A DNA stretch of 64,000 bases from an uncultured Prevotellaceae bacterium. GTDB taxonomy: Bacteria; Bacteroidota; Bacteroidia; Bacteroidales; Muribaculaceae. Positions 51,830-60,717 of the stretch are shown here, in pieces. A program made the position numbers and the translations under genes. The notes below the pieces were generated by a model. It was not told where the DNA came from and did no database searches. It was given only the letters and a program-made list of their open reading frames with translations. Where the stretch lies: contig ONLH01000009.1 of the NCBI GenBank assembly GCA_900318645.1, forward strand, positions 1-64,000, given 5' to 3'. The stretch's first letter is position 1; every line of letters begins with the position of its first letter.

Positions 51830-54800
51830 TTAGTTGGCCAGGATGATGTCAAGCAGTGCATTGACGTCGGCAATGTTCACCTCACCGTCGCCGTTCACAT
51901 CAGCAGCCTTGCTGAATGTGTTGCTCAGGATGTGGTCGATAACGGCATTAACGTCAGCGATATTGATTTCTCCATCACCATTCACGTCACCGGGCTTCTC
52001 GACGGGCTGAGGACCAGGCTCAACATACGTCGAACCACAGACACCGTAAGCCTCTACACCCTCAACAGCAAAGCTGATGGTAGTCGGCATCGTGCCGTCC
52101 TCGTTGGCCTTGGCGGGCAGGCACTTGATACCACTGTGGTGCAACGGGTTGTTGACATCCAGGGAAACGCTGTTGCGGATGGACTCTTCGTCGCTGTTCG
52201 GTGCGATGTAGCTCCAGTAGATATAGTCTCCATCTCCGTTGATCTGAGCAACGTTAGCCAGCTCGCCACTGTCCTCAGCGCCCTCGACCTTGATGGGAGA
52301 GTCGTCAATGAGTTCGCAGTCGGCGATGCGCAGGTTTTCGTTACCCGCAAGGTCGGCACCGGTCTCCAGGTTCTCGATCTTGCTCAAGGCGATGCGGTAG
52401 ATGCCGGGAACACAGCCATAGGGGTCGGTCTGCACTTGCATGTACAGGTAGCCGTTCTCCTCGTCGAGGTAGAAGGTCTTGATGATGGCATCCTTGAACA
52501 AGGCATTATAGTGTTTGGGCTTGCCTTGGCCGCCATCAGGATAGATGTCGTTCTTCTTGAAGCGCAGCAGGCAGATGCCGTTGAACTTCTTGCTCATCCA
52601 GAAGATGCCGTGCTTGTCCTGGGTGAAGCCGCCGGTGATTGAACCCCAGCTGATCTCATCGTTGTAGTAGGGCAGCCACTGGTTCTGCAACAGGAAGGGC
52701 TGCTGGCCGTACAGGCCCGTGGTGTCGGCGTTCATCTCATGGATACCCACATTGCGGTCGCTGATGTAGATCTTGTTCTCATTCTTGTCAATGAACATGG
52801 TGAACGGGTCCTCACTGGGAGCGTAACCCACATTATTTAATACGGTCACGCGGTAGAAGATGCCGTTGGTGTTGTTCACATAGAACAGCTCACCGTCACC
52901 CAGAGGCTGGTTGGGATCCTGATAGGTGAAGCGGTCACCGGCAACGGCGACATACACGCGGTTCTTGTAGCTTTGCAGTGTGAAGGCGTGCTTGCCGGCG
53001 TTGAAGTTGGTGTTCACAATGTTGCCGTCCTCGTCCTTGTACATCAGGCTGCCGTTAGTGGTGGAGAAGTAAAGACCGGTCGGGCAACCCAGCGTCGAGC
53101 CTTCACCCGAAATGCTCTCGTCTGCGACGATGTTCAGGTAACGCCACTGGTTGGCGCTCTTGAAAGCATTTACCGAGCTGGGAGCTACCTTACAGATGAC
53201 GTCGCTCTGGCTCTCGTTGAATACGCCGGCGGCAAGAGCGGGCGTGTTGACATTGAGCACGCGCAGCTCCTGGATGGTGGCGGGAACAGAACCTGGCTCC
53301 ATGTAGTTCACGTTGGCGGGAATCTCCATGCTGTTAAGAGCAGTGCACCCCTCAAAGCAGTTGCGCATCATGTTGGTCGTGCTGGTGGGTAGTGTGACAC
53401 TGGAGAGTTGCTGGCAACCGGCGCACAATCCCTGTGGTATCTCGTTACGGCCCTCGGCGATGACGATTTCTTTCAGAGCCGAGCCGGCAAAGACGTTCTG
53501 CCCGACAGTAACATTATTCTCGAGCGTGTAGGACTCGATGTCGCTGTAGGCGAAGCCAAAGTTGCCGATGGTGGTCAAGGCGGGCAGGTCAACACTCGTG
53601 AACGGGGCATAAGCCAGACCGTAGTTGTCAATGTTTGTTACGGTAGCATTGCTGTAATAGGTACTGATTTCGCCCTCATGAGCACTTACCAGCAGGCGGG
53701 TGCCGTTGGCATTAAGCAGTACGCCGTTGTCAAGTTTGAAACTGGGATTACCCTCGGCGAGGGTGATGTTGGCTAGTGTGGGGATGGGAGCAAATGCTCC
53801 AGTGCCAATGCTGGTTACGCTAGCAGGAATGATGACATGCGCTATCTGGGTGCCTGCAAAGGCTTGAGTGCCAATCGCGGTCAACTGTTCGGGAAGCGTA
53901 ATTTCACCATTAAGCTGAGTGTTCTCAAAGGCACTTTGACCGATTGACGTCAATGCGCTGGGGAAGTGGAAAGATGTCAGCCCCGTGTTGTAGAACGCCG
54001 TGATGCCGATGCTGGTCACGTTTTCACCCATGCTCACACTACGCAGGTTGCGGCAGCCGTTGAAGGTGCTCTGCTCGATGGTCGTGACGGCAGCGGGAAT
54101 ATCGATGCCCGTCAGTGACGTGCAGCTTGCAAAGGCGCTGTTGCCGATACTGATCACCTTGTTGCCTTCCTCGAAGCTGACATTATTCAATGCCGTGCAA
54201 CCTTGGAAGGTGGTACCCTGGATCGTGGTCGTCTCGCCGCCAATAACCAGCGTCTTGAGCGCGCCCATGTTGTGGAACGGCTGCTCGTTGTTCAAGTAGG
54301 CGCTGGCATCCACGTTTCGGCCCATGTAGATGTACTCAATGCTGTTGAGGGCGCCACGTGCTTCGGCATTGGCACCAAAGGCTGTCACCTTCATCACAAC
54401 AGCGTTCTCGCCTTCAGCAATGATAAAGCGTTTCAAGTTCGGGCAGTTCGCAAACTCCTCACTCACGGGTTTGCTCCAGCCGGGAACAATCGTGACTTCC
54501 TCAAGTCGCGTACAGCCGTTGAACACGCCGGTACCGATGTTGGTCGCTGTGAGGGGAATGGGGCTCGCCAGCAGTGAGGTACAGCCCTTGAAGCAGTTAC
54601 GGCCGATGGTAACACATGTCGCAGGCAGCTGCAACGAGGTCAGGTCCCTGCACTCAAGAAACGAATTGGCTGCAGTTCCCACTACTGTGTACTCCGTGCC
54701 TTCATAGGAAATCTTCTCGGGAATCACGATGTCGCCGCTGTAGAAAAGCGTGTCGGCAGGTGTGTCGGCAGTCGCCTTGATGATGGTGTACTTGGCGATG

Positions 54801-54943
54801 GTCGCGGTGCCATCGTTCTTGGTCGTGTAGTTGATGCCGTCAACTGTGATGCTGGCTGCTTGCACAGCAGTTGCCGTGGCAATGCAGCACACGGCTAGCA
54901 GCAGACGACTCAACCATTTCTTGTGAGTAAAAATTTTGTTCAT
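51830..54943 (-). CDS. BspA-type leucine-rich-repeat surface protein with dockerin
   Basis: 1037 residues with a signal peptide (about 1-29, ending TATAVQA). Residues about 80-580 hold around twenty LRR_5 (BspA/Treponema-type) repeats, for example ITSIGQSAFENTQLNGEITLP, LTAIGTQAFAGTQIAHVIIP and VTSIGTGAFAPIPTLANITL. A non-repetitive region follows (about 615-960), with beta-propeller-like features such as NRVYVAVAGDRFTYQD, KIYISDRNVGIHEMNADT and KHGIFWMSKKFNGICLL. The end is a dockerin pair, GDVNGDGEINIADV / ADVNGDGEVNIADV. BspA-type repeats mediate binding to host proteins or other bacteria. It is the largest exported protein in the window and has its own promoter. Confidence 0.9.
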   Translation of the reverse strand: MNKIFTHKKWLSRLLLAVCCIATATAVQAASITVDGINYTTKNDGTATIAKYTIIKATADTPADTLFYSGDIVIPEKISYEGTEYTVVGTAANSFLECRDLTSLQLPATCVTIGRNCFKGCTSLLASPIPLTATNIGTGVFNGCTRLEEVTIVPGWSKPVSEEFANCPNLKRFIIAEGENAVVMKVTAFGANAEARGALNSIEYIYMGRNVDASAYLNNEQPFHNMGALKTLVIGGETTTIQGTTFQGCTALNNVSFEEGNKVISIGNSAFASCTSLTGIDIPAAVTTIEQSTFNGCRNLRSVSMGENVTSIGITAFYNTGLTSFHFPSALTSIGQSAFENTQLNGEITLPEQLTAIGTQAFAGTQIAHVIIPASVTSIGTGAFAPIPTLANITLAEGNPSFKLDNGVLLNANGTRLLVSAHEGEISTYYSNATVTNIDNYGLAYAPFTSVDLPALTTIGNFGFAYSDIESYTLENNVTVGQNVFAGSALKEIVIAEGRNEIPQGLCAGCQQLSSVTLPTSTTNMMRNCFEGCTALNSMEIPANVNYMEPGSVPATIQELRVLNVNTPALAAGVFNESQSDVICKVAPSSVNAFKSANQWRYLNIVADESISGEGSTLGCPTGLYFSTTNGSLMYKDEDGNIVNTNFNAGKHAFTLQSYKNRVYVAVAGDRFTYQDPNQPLGDGELFYVNNTNGIFYRVTVLNNVGYAPSEDPFTMFIDKNENKIYISDRNVGIHEMNADTTGLYGQQPFLLQNQWLPYYNDEISWGSITGGFTQDKHGIFWMSKKFNGICLLRFKKNDIYPDGGQGKPKHYNALFKDAIIKTFYLDEENGYLYMQVQTDPYGCVPGIYRIALSKIENLETGADLAGNENLRIADCELIDDSPIKVEGAEDSGELANVAQINGDGDYIYWSYIAPNSDEESIRNSVSLDVNNPLHHSGIKCLPAKANEDGTMPTTISFAVEGVEAYGVCGSTYVEPGPQPVEKPGDVNGDGEINIADVNAVIDHILSNTFSKAADVNGDGEVNIADVNALLDIILAN

Positions 54944-55009
54944 TTGCGATAAGTTTTAATGATTAATATTTAATGTGATTAGTCAATTCAATCTGATAGT
55001 TTCAACCCA

Positions 55010-55038
55010 CAAATTTAATCAATAATTCTATAAGTCAA
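55010..55038 (-). promoter_or_regulatory. Promoter of the LRR/dockerin gene
   Basis: Minus-strand TTG (55038-55036), 18-nt spacer, TAAATTTG (55017-55010). Confidence 0.65.
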
Positions 55039-55175
55039 TCACATTCCCCACATTTTTTTATTTCTCCATTCCTTTCCCCCTCTTTTTCCGTCATCCTCCG
55101 TCTCTCTCCATCAGGGTCGCTCTGTACTGTGGCTCCAGTCTCGATCCCTTGTTCTCCCTTTGTTGTTATTGTCCC

Positions 55176-55199
55176 GTAGGCGGCGGCTTTGCCGCTGTC
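55176..55199 (+). repeat. GTA-hairpin repeat, copy 11
   Basis: GTAG foot, arms GGCGGCGGC / GCCGCTGTC, loop TTT. Confidence 0.6.
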
Positions 55200-55215
55200 C
55201 CCTCGCAATATAACA

Positions 55216-55247
55216 ATTCCCGCCACGATACTCATCGCAGCGGGAAT
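55216..55247 (-). terminator. Terminator of the HU gene
   Basis: Arms ATTCCCGC (55216-55223) and GCGGGAAT (55240-55247); a T-rich stretch follows on the minus strand. Confidence 0.75.
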
Positions 55248-55276
55248 TCAAGATCTTTCAGTAAGCAATGCTTATT

Positions 55277-55543
55277 TTACTTGAGATCCAGGTCGGTACC
55301 GGGTTTGAACTTAACCACCTTCCTTGCGGGGATAGTGATTTTCTCCTTGGTGGCGGGGTTGATGCCCTGACGTTCTTCCTTCTTGACTACCATGAAGGTA
55401 CCAAAGCCGATAAGAGCAACCTTATCATCCTTCTTCAAAGCGCCTGCGATTGACATGAGAGTTGCATCCAGAGCAGCCTTAGCCTGAACCTTAGTCAGAT
55501 TGGTTTTCTCAGCAATTGCTTGTACTAATTCAGTCTTGTTCAT
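55277..55543 (-). CDS. HU-family DNA-binding protein
   Basis: 88 residues, the standard length. MNKTELVQAIAEKTNLTKVQAKAALDA forms the dimerising helices; IGFGTFMVVKKEERQGINPATKEKITIPARKVVKFKPG is the DNA-binding beta-arm with the GxNPxT Pro that intercalates. It bends and compacts DNA as a dimer. Whether it is a homodimer or pairs with another HU elsewhere is not known. It is monocistronic with a good promoter and terminator, as expected for an abundant nucleoid protein. Confidence 0.97.
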   Translation of the reverse strand: MNKTELVQAIAEKTNLTKVQAKAALDATLMSIAGALKKDDKVALIGFGTFMVVKKEERQGINPATKEKITIPARKVVKFKPGTDLDLK

Positions 55544-55603
55544 AGTTTGAAATAATTAATTAAGTTAGTTAAGTGAATAAAATGAATTGTTGTTTTCTTG
55601 TCG

Positions 55604-55633
55604 CAAATATAAGTATAACAACGGGTTCAGCAA
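55604..55633 (-). promoter_or_regulatory. HU promoter
   Basis: Minus-strand TTG (55633-55631), 19-nt spacer, TATATTTG (55611-55604). Confidence 0.8.
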
Positions 55634-55726
55634 AAAAAAACCAAAAAAAAATGATAAATTTTACCTAAAAATGACGCTTTTAGGCTTTTTTGCATTGAAA
55701 ATAGCTGTAAATAGGGACTTTTTCTT

Positions 55727-55734
55727 TACTTTTG
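55727..55734 (+). promoter_or_regulatory. -7 box of the rhomboid operon
   Basis: TACTTTTG, 22 nt before the ATG at 55757; no TTG at the usual distance. Confidence 0.5.
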
Positions 55735-55756
55735 TGCCATAAAAAATTAAGAACTA

Positions 55757-56464
55757 ATGCAATACAATAATCGGTCGTTTTTGTCTTCGATAGCACCTGT
55801 CACAAGGCATCTGCTCATGATCAATATCATCATGTGGCTCGCCACAATCGTCCTACTGCGCTACAACATCATTGATCTGAATCAGTTACTTGGACTCCAT
55901 TTCTGGAAAGGTTCCGATTTCGGGATTTGGCAGCCTTTCACCAGCATGTTCATGCATGATGATCGCAACATGTTGCACCTCTTCTTCAATATGTTCTCCC
56001 TGTGGATGTTCGGTAGCTTGCTGGAACGGGTGTTAGGCTCAAAGCGCTACCTGATTTATTATATCATCTGTGGTTTAGGGGCTTCCTTGGCTCAGGAATT
56101 GGTATGGCAATTCACTTGGTCGGGAATGTACCAGGATTTACTTGTGCATTATCCCGGTCTTCCTGTGGAGCAATTCTACAATGTTCTGCTGACTGTTGGT
56201 GCATCGGGTGCTGTGTTTGGCATTCTGCTGGCATTTGGTATGATTTTCCCCAATATGCCCATGTACATCTTCTTTATCCCGGTACCCGTCAAGGCCAAGT
56301 GGGTCGTGCTTGGATATGGACTTCTTGAGCTTTATTTCGGTATCTCAGGCAATCAGCCGGGAGTCGCCCATTTTGCCCATCTGGGTGGAATGATTGCGGG
56401 TATCATTTTGATATTGTATTGGAGGTACAACGGCACGCTACGCAAGAGTAATGGCTTTTATTGA
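55757..56464 (+). CDS. Rhomboid-family intramembrane serine protease (first)
   Basis: 235 residues with six to seven membrane segments. The family is shown by WQPFTSMFMHDDRNMLHLFFNMFSLWMFG (the H-x3-N region), the nucleophile Ser in VGASGAVFGIL and the His of the dyad in VAHFAHLGGMIAG. It cleaves transmembrane helices within the inner membrane; natural substrates are unknown. It overlaps the second rhomboid by 14 nt, so the pair is probably co-translated. The rhomboid-rhomboid-EEP order is widespread in Bacteroidetes. Confidence 0.95.
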   Translation: MQYNNRSFLSSIAPVTRHLLMINIIMWLATIVLLRYNIIDLNQLLGLHFWKGSDFGIWQPFTSMFMHDDRNMLHLFFNMFSLWMFGSLLERVLGSKRYLIYYIICGLGASLAQELVWQFTWSGMYQDLLVHYPGLPVEQFYNVLLTVGASGAVFGILLAFGMIFPNMPMYIFFIPVPVKAKWVVLGYGLLELYFGISGNQPGVAHFAHLGGMIAGIILILYWRYNGTLRKSNGFY

Positions 56465-57365
56465 CGATATCAAGCGCAGCTACCTGCAGGGGTCGATGTT
56501 GTTGAAGATTATCTTCATCAACGTCGCGGTCTTTATTTTGCTTAACCTGGTGGTGATTGTGGCCATGCTATTCAACGTCGATGGACGGGAATGGGTATCA
56601 TGGACTGAATTGCCCGGCGATTGGTCGCTGCTCATCAGGCGCCCGTGGACTCTCGTCTCCTACATGTTTGTCCATTACAGCTTCTTGCACATCCTGTTCA
56701 ACATGCTGTGGCTCTATTGGCTGGGACGCATCTTCATGGAGTTCTTTTCTCCCAAGCAGCTCACGGGACTATACCTGCTCGGCGGCTGGGGTGGGGCAGT
56801 GCTCTTCCTGCTCGCCACCTGTCTGTTGCCCTACTTCACGAGCCAACCCGTAACTTTTTATTTGTACGGGGCATCGGCATCGGTAGTAGCGATAGTGGTC
56901 GCCACGGCTGTCTATGCGCCCGATTACAAGATCGGGTTGTTGTTTCTGGGCGAAGTCGCTATCAAGTGGATTGCACTCGTCACGGTACTCATCTCGCTGT
57001 TCAGCCTGGATGGCGGTAATGCCGGCGGCAATATTGCACACATCGGTGGCGCCATTGTGGGAGCATGGTTTGCGCTGCGCATCAAGCGCGGTCGGGACAT
57101 CACCCGTCCCCTGAATGCGGTGATAGATGCCTGCTTCGGCCTCTTCAATGGCCGCTCTTTCAAGATGCCTAAATTTAAGCGTTCTTCTCAATCTGCTAAG
57201 CAGGGTGGGGCACAACAGCCCATCAGCAATAATCGTCCTGCCGACTTGGTGAGTGAAGAGGAACTGGATAATATTTTAAAGAAAATCAAGGTCGCTGGCT
57301 ATGACGCGCTTTCCGACGAGGAGAAGGATAAACTCTTCAAGGCCTCACGGCGGCGATCCCCTTAA
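56451..57365 (+). CDS. Rhomboid-family intramembrane serine protease (second)
   Basis: 304 residues. Motifs are VHYSFLHILFNMLWLYWLGRIF, the Ser in LYGASASVVAIVV and the His in GGNIAHIGGAIVGAW. After the membrane domain there is a cytoplasmic C-terminal tail of about 90 residues (from RDITRPLNAVIDACFG) ending in a conserved SEEELDNILKKIKVAGYDALSDEEK segment, which recurs in Bacteroidetes rhomboids and may bind a partner. It shares one base with the next start codon (TAATG), so translation is coupled to the EEP hydrolase. Confidence 0.93.
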   Translation: MAFIDDIKRSYLQGSMLLKIIFINVAVFILLNLVVIVAMLFNVDGREWVSWTELPGDWSLLIRRPWTLVSYMFVHYSFLHILFNMLWLYWLGRIFMEFFSPKQLTGLYLLGGWGGAVLFLLATCLLPYFTSQPVTFYLYGASASVVAIVVATAVYAPDYKIGLLFLGEVAIKWIALVTVLISLFSLDGGNAGGNIAHIGGAIVGAWFALRIKRGRDITRPLNAVIDACFGLFNGRSFKMPKFKRSSQSAKQGGAQQPISNNRPADLVSEEELDNILKKIKVAGYDALSDEEKDKLFKASRRRSP

Positions 57366-58516
57366 TGGCTGATAGTATAACATATCATGGCAATGGGTCC
57401 CATCCCAGGAAACGTCGCAAACTGGTTTTTGAATTTGTGGCGGCATTGTTGGCACTCTTGCTTGTCTTGTGTGCTTATTCAGGCAAGTTCAACCCCGACA
57501 ACTTCTTCCCGGCTCCTTTCTTGACCCTGGCTTTCATGCCGGTACTCATCTTTTCGGCTGTGGTGCTGGTGATTGCTCTTCTTCGCAGGCGTTTTATTGC
57601 GGTGTGCACACTCTTGCTGGCTTTCATCATCTCATGGCCGGTATTCAAGATGTATGTGCCGCTCAACGATAAGGCTGACTTGACGTCGGTGCCTGTTGAC
57701 TCCTCATCAGTGCTCAAGGTGATGACCTATAATGTCCTCTCTTTTAATTACAACGACCCTACCGTTGAGGGACAAGACTCCAAGTCGATGAAACTGATTC
57801 TCGATGCCGCCCCCGATGTCGTGATGTTGCAGGAAGGAGGGGCCGCTGGCATCAATTGGATGGATATCCCGTCACTGCAACCTTATCTTGACAGAATCAA
57901 GGCTCAGTATCCTTATACCTACAGCAGCCCCGAGGGCTTGAACATCCTTTCCAGATTCCCGTTCACCACCGAGGCTTTAGGTGAACCTCAATACCTGCGT
58001 TCGGTATTAGGATATAATCGCGAAAACTATGCTTATCTTGCCAGGGCTTATGACTTGCAAATGCCATCAGGCAAGCAGCTCAGGCTCATTGACTTCCGAT
58101 TGCAGTCCTATCACTTGAGCTTTGGCAAAAATATGAATGTCCGCATTTCGCCGGATGTGAAACCATCACCGCTGGAGCGCATGAAACGTTCCTTCTCGCT
58201 GCGTGGGAAAAATGCCGAAGCCATTCGACAGGCTATTGACAACTCCCCGGACAATCTCATTGTCTGTGGTGACATGAATGATGTCACGACATCGCATGTC
58301 TATCGCGTCATCAAGGGCCACGACATGACCGATGCGTGGGCCGAGGTGGGCAATGGTTATGCCTATACCTTCAACCGTCATCACTTGCCGTTCCGTATCG
58401 ACCACATTCTCTATCGTGGCGATCTGCAGGCTCTTGTCGCCCAGCGCATCGCCGGTGGCAGTAGTGACCACTATCCCTTGATGGTCACCTTTAACCTCAG
58501 CACAACTGACAACTAA
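57365..58516 (+). CDS. Membrane-anchored endonuclease/exonuclease/phosphatase-family hydrolase
   Basis: 383 residues with two to three N-terminal membrane segments (about 20-100: FVAALLALLLVLCAY, VLIFSAVVLVIALLRRR). The EEP domain follows: metal Asn in MTYNVLSFNYN, Glu in VVMLQEGG, the His/Asp pair in CGDMNDV and FRIDHILYRG, and the final SSDHYPLMV. Family members cut phosphodiester or phosphomonoester bonds in nucleic acids, lipids or other molecules. Its place at a membrane and next to rhomboids suggests a lipid or periplasmic substrate, but that is inference. Confidence 0.9.
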   Translation: MADSITYHGNGSHPRKRRKLVFEFVAALLALLLVLCAYSGKFNPDNFFPAPFLTLAFMPVLIFSAVVLVIALLRRRFIAVCTLLLAFIISWPVFKMYVPLNDKADLTSVPVDSSSVLKVMTYNVLSFNYNDPTVEGQDSKSMKLILDAAPDVVMLQEGGAAGINWMDIPSLQPYLDRIKAQYPYTYSSPEGLNILSRFPFTTEALGEPQYLRSVLGYNRENYAYLARAYDLQMPSGKQLRLIDFRLQSYHLSFGKNMNVRISPDVKPSPLERMKRSFSLRGKNAEAIRQAIDNSPDNLIVCGDMNDVTTSHVYRVIKGHDMTDAWAEVGNGYAYTFNRHHLPFRIDHILYRGDLQALVAQRIAGGSSDHYPLMVTFNLSTTDN

Positions 58517-58545
58517 CAACTTATAACTAACAACTAAAAACAAAA
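58502..58545. repeat. CAACTAA-type short repeat
   Basis: ACAACTGAC, AACTAACAA, CTTATAACT, AACAACTAA run 9 bp apart, from the end of the EEP gene to the start of the M3 gene. Confidence 0.5.
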
Positions 58546-58547
58546 AA

Positions 58548-60624
58548 ATGAAGAAGCTTTTATTAACCATTCTCGCTCTCACGGCAATCATGTTCGTGAG
58601 CTGCGATCAGAAAAAGTCATCTGAGAACAATCCGTTTATGTCGGAGTACGCTAACGAGTACGGCATTCCGCCGTTTGACAAGATCACCTATGCTGACTAC
58701 GAGCCTGCCGTTGATGCCGGTATCGAGCAGCAGAACGCCGAGATTGATTCCATCATCAAGAACACGGCCGAGCCCAATTTTGAGAACACCATCCTGGCAC
58801 TGGACAACAGTGGCCGCATCCTGGACAAGGTGTCCAGAGTATTTAACGCATTGAGCAGCAGTGACAACACCCCCGAGATGCAGAAGCTCTCCGAGGAACT
58901 GCTTCCCAAGCTGACCGCCCAGAGCGACGGCATGTACATGAATGCAGGCCTCTTTGACAAGGTAAAGGCCGTTTATGACAACGCCGACAAGCTGGGTCTC
59001 GATCCCATCCAGAAGCGCCTCACCGAGAAGTACTACAAGGAGTTCGTACGCAATGGTGCCCTCCTCACCGATGCCCAGAAGGACAGCCTCAAGGCCATCA
59101 ACAAGCAGCTGGGTGACTACAAGCTCAAATTCGGTAACAATGTGATGCACGACATGGACAACTGCGTATTCTTCATCGAGAAGGAAGAGGACCTCAAGGG
59201 TCTGCCCCAGGGCATCATCGACAATGCCGCCAAGCTCGCTGCCGACAAGGGCAAGAAGGGCCAGTGGGCATTCACCGCTACCGCTTCGACCCGTCTGGCT
59301 GTCCTGACCTACGCCGACAGCCGCGACCTGCGCCGCAAGATGTACGAGACTTACACCACCACTGCCAGCCACGGTGACGAGTGGGACAACAGCGAGAATA
59401 TCCGCAACATCCTGCTCCTCCGTCAGCAGAAGGCCAACTTGCTCGGCTTCAACACCTATGCCGACTATGCCGTTGACCCCTACATGGCCAAGACGCCCAA
59501 GGCTGCCGAAGACCTGCTGATGTCGCTCTTCCGTCCCGCCATCAAGAAGGTGGACGAGGAGGTTGCCGATATGAAGGCTTATGCTGCCGCCCACGGTGAC
59601 ACCGCCCAGTTCGAGGCTTGCGACTATTACTACTATGCCGAGAAGGTAAAGAAGGACAAGTTCAATTTCAGCGAGGATGACGTTCGTCCCTACTTCGCAC
59701 TTGACAGCGTGGTGAAGAACGGTATCTTCTTTGCCGCTAACAAGCTCTATGGCCTCACCTTCGAGGAGATGCCTGATGCTCCCAAGTATCACCCCGAGGT
59801 TAAGGTCTATGACGTGAAGGATGCCGAGGGCAAGCACCTCGCCGTCTTCATGACCGACTACCTGCCCCGTCCCGTCAAGGCTCAGGGCCATCCGTCCCAT
59901 CATCTACAATGTGGCCAGCATGACGCCTCCCTCAGGCGACACTCCCTCGCTGCTCACCTGGGATGAGGTACAGACCGTCTTCCACGAGTTTGGTCACGCC
60001 CTCCACGGCATGTTGACCCGCGTGCAGTATCGTGGCCTGGCCGGTACCAACACCGACCGTGACCTCGTCGAGATGCCCTCACAGATTAACGAGCACTGGG
60101 CATTTGAACCCGAGGTACTGAAGAACTACGCTCGTCACTACAAGACTGGTGAGGTGATCCCCGATAGCCTCGTGAAGAAGCTGAACGAGACCGCTCAGTT
60201 CAACATGGGCTTCATGACCACCGAGCTCGTAGGTGCCGCTCTGCTGGATATGTACTGGCACAAGAAGGCTTGGACCCCCGAGGAGGTTAAGGCTATCGAC
60301 GTCAAGGCCTTTGAGCAGGAGGTGAAGAACCAGATCAACATGCCCGCCCTCGTCGAGTTCCGCTATCGCAGCCCCTACTTCAAGCACATCTTTGCTGATG
60401 ACCAGTATGCTTGCGGTTACTACACCTATCTGTGGTCACAGGTACTGGAGGCCGACGGTTACATGGCATTTGAGAAGGCTGGTTGCTTCGACAAGGCTAC
60501 TGCCGATGCCTTCCGCAAGCTTCTGGAGTCGGGTGACACCATGGATCCCATGGAGCTCTACAAGCAGTTCCGTGGCCAGGCTCCGACCTCCGACGCTCTT
60601 CTCCGCAACCGCGGCTTGAAGTAA
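58548..60624 (+). pseudogene. M3-family (Dcp-type) metallopeptidase lipoprotein, broken by internal deletion/frameshift
   Basis: The two halves lie in different frames. The first (58548-59966) has a lipoprotein signal (LTAIMFVSC) and the M3 N-domain; it follows the family up to VFMTDYLPRP at about 59873 and then runs out of frame. The second resumes in another frame at RPIIYNVASMTPPSGDTPSLLTW (from 59893) and holds the zinc motif FHEFGHALHG and the Glu in EMPSQINEHW. Relatives have about 20-25 residues (PSKRGGAW-like) between these points; only about 20 nt lie here, so a segment of about 50 nt appears to be missing. A direct repeat CGTCCC(G/A)TC flanks the gap. Dcp removes dipeptides from peptide C-termini; this copy is probably inactive unless it is a sequence or assembly error. 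Confidence 0.85.
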
Positions 60625-60643
60625 TCAAGCACCTATATCAATA

Positions 60644-60690
60644 ACAATAATCGGGACCTGCAACCGCATGGCCCCGATTATTGTATTTTC
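60644..60690 (+). terminator. Terminator after the M3 gene
   Basis: Arms ACAATAATCGGGACC (60644-60658) and GGCCCCGATTATTGT (60670-60684) with one mismatch, then ATTTT. Confidence 0.8.
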
Positions 60691-60717
60691 CTTGAATGTC
60701 TCAGCCTCTCAGGGCCC

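Larger units (their letters stand above)
54944..55276. other. Gap with promoter, pyrimidine-rich tract and GTA-hairpin
   Basis: From left to right: minus promoter of the LRR gene (55010-55038), a C/T-rich tract (about 55050-55170) resembling the TCTCCGTT repeats, GTA-hairpin copy 11, and the HU terminator. No gene is seen. Confidence 0.6.

Noticed and set aside
58617-59903. 428-codon minus open frame opposite the M3 peptidase
   Set aside because: Shadow frame; low-complexity Leu/Gly/Val sequence with no motif.
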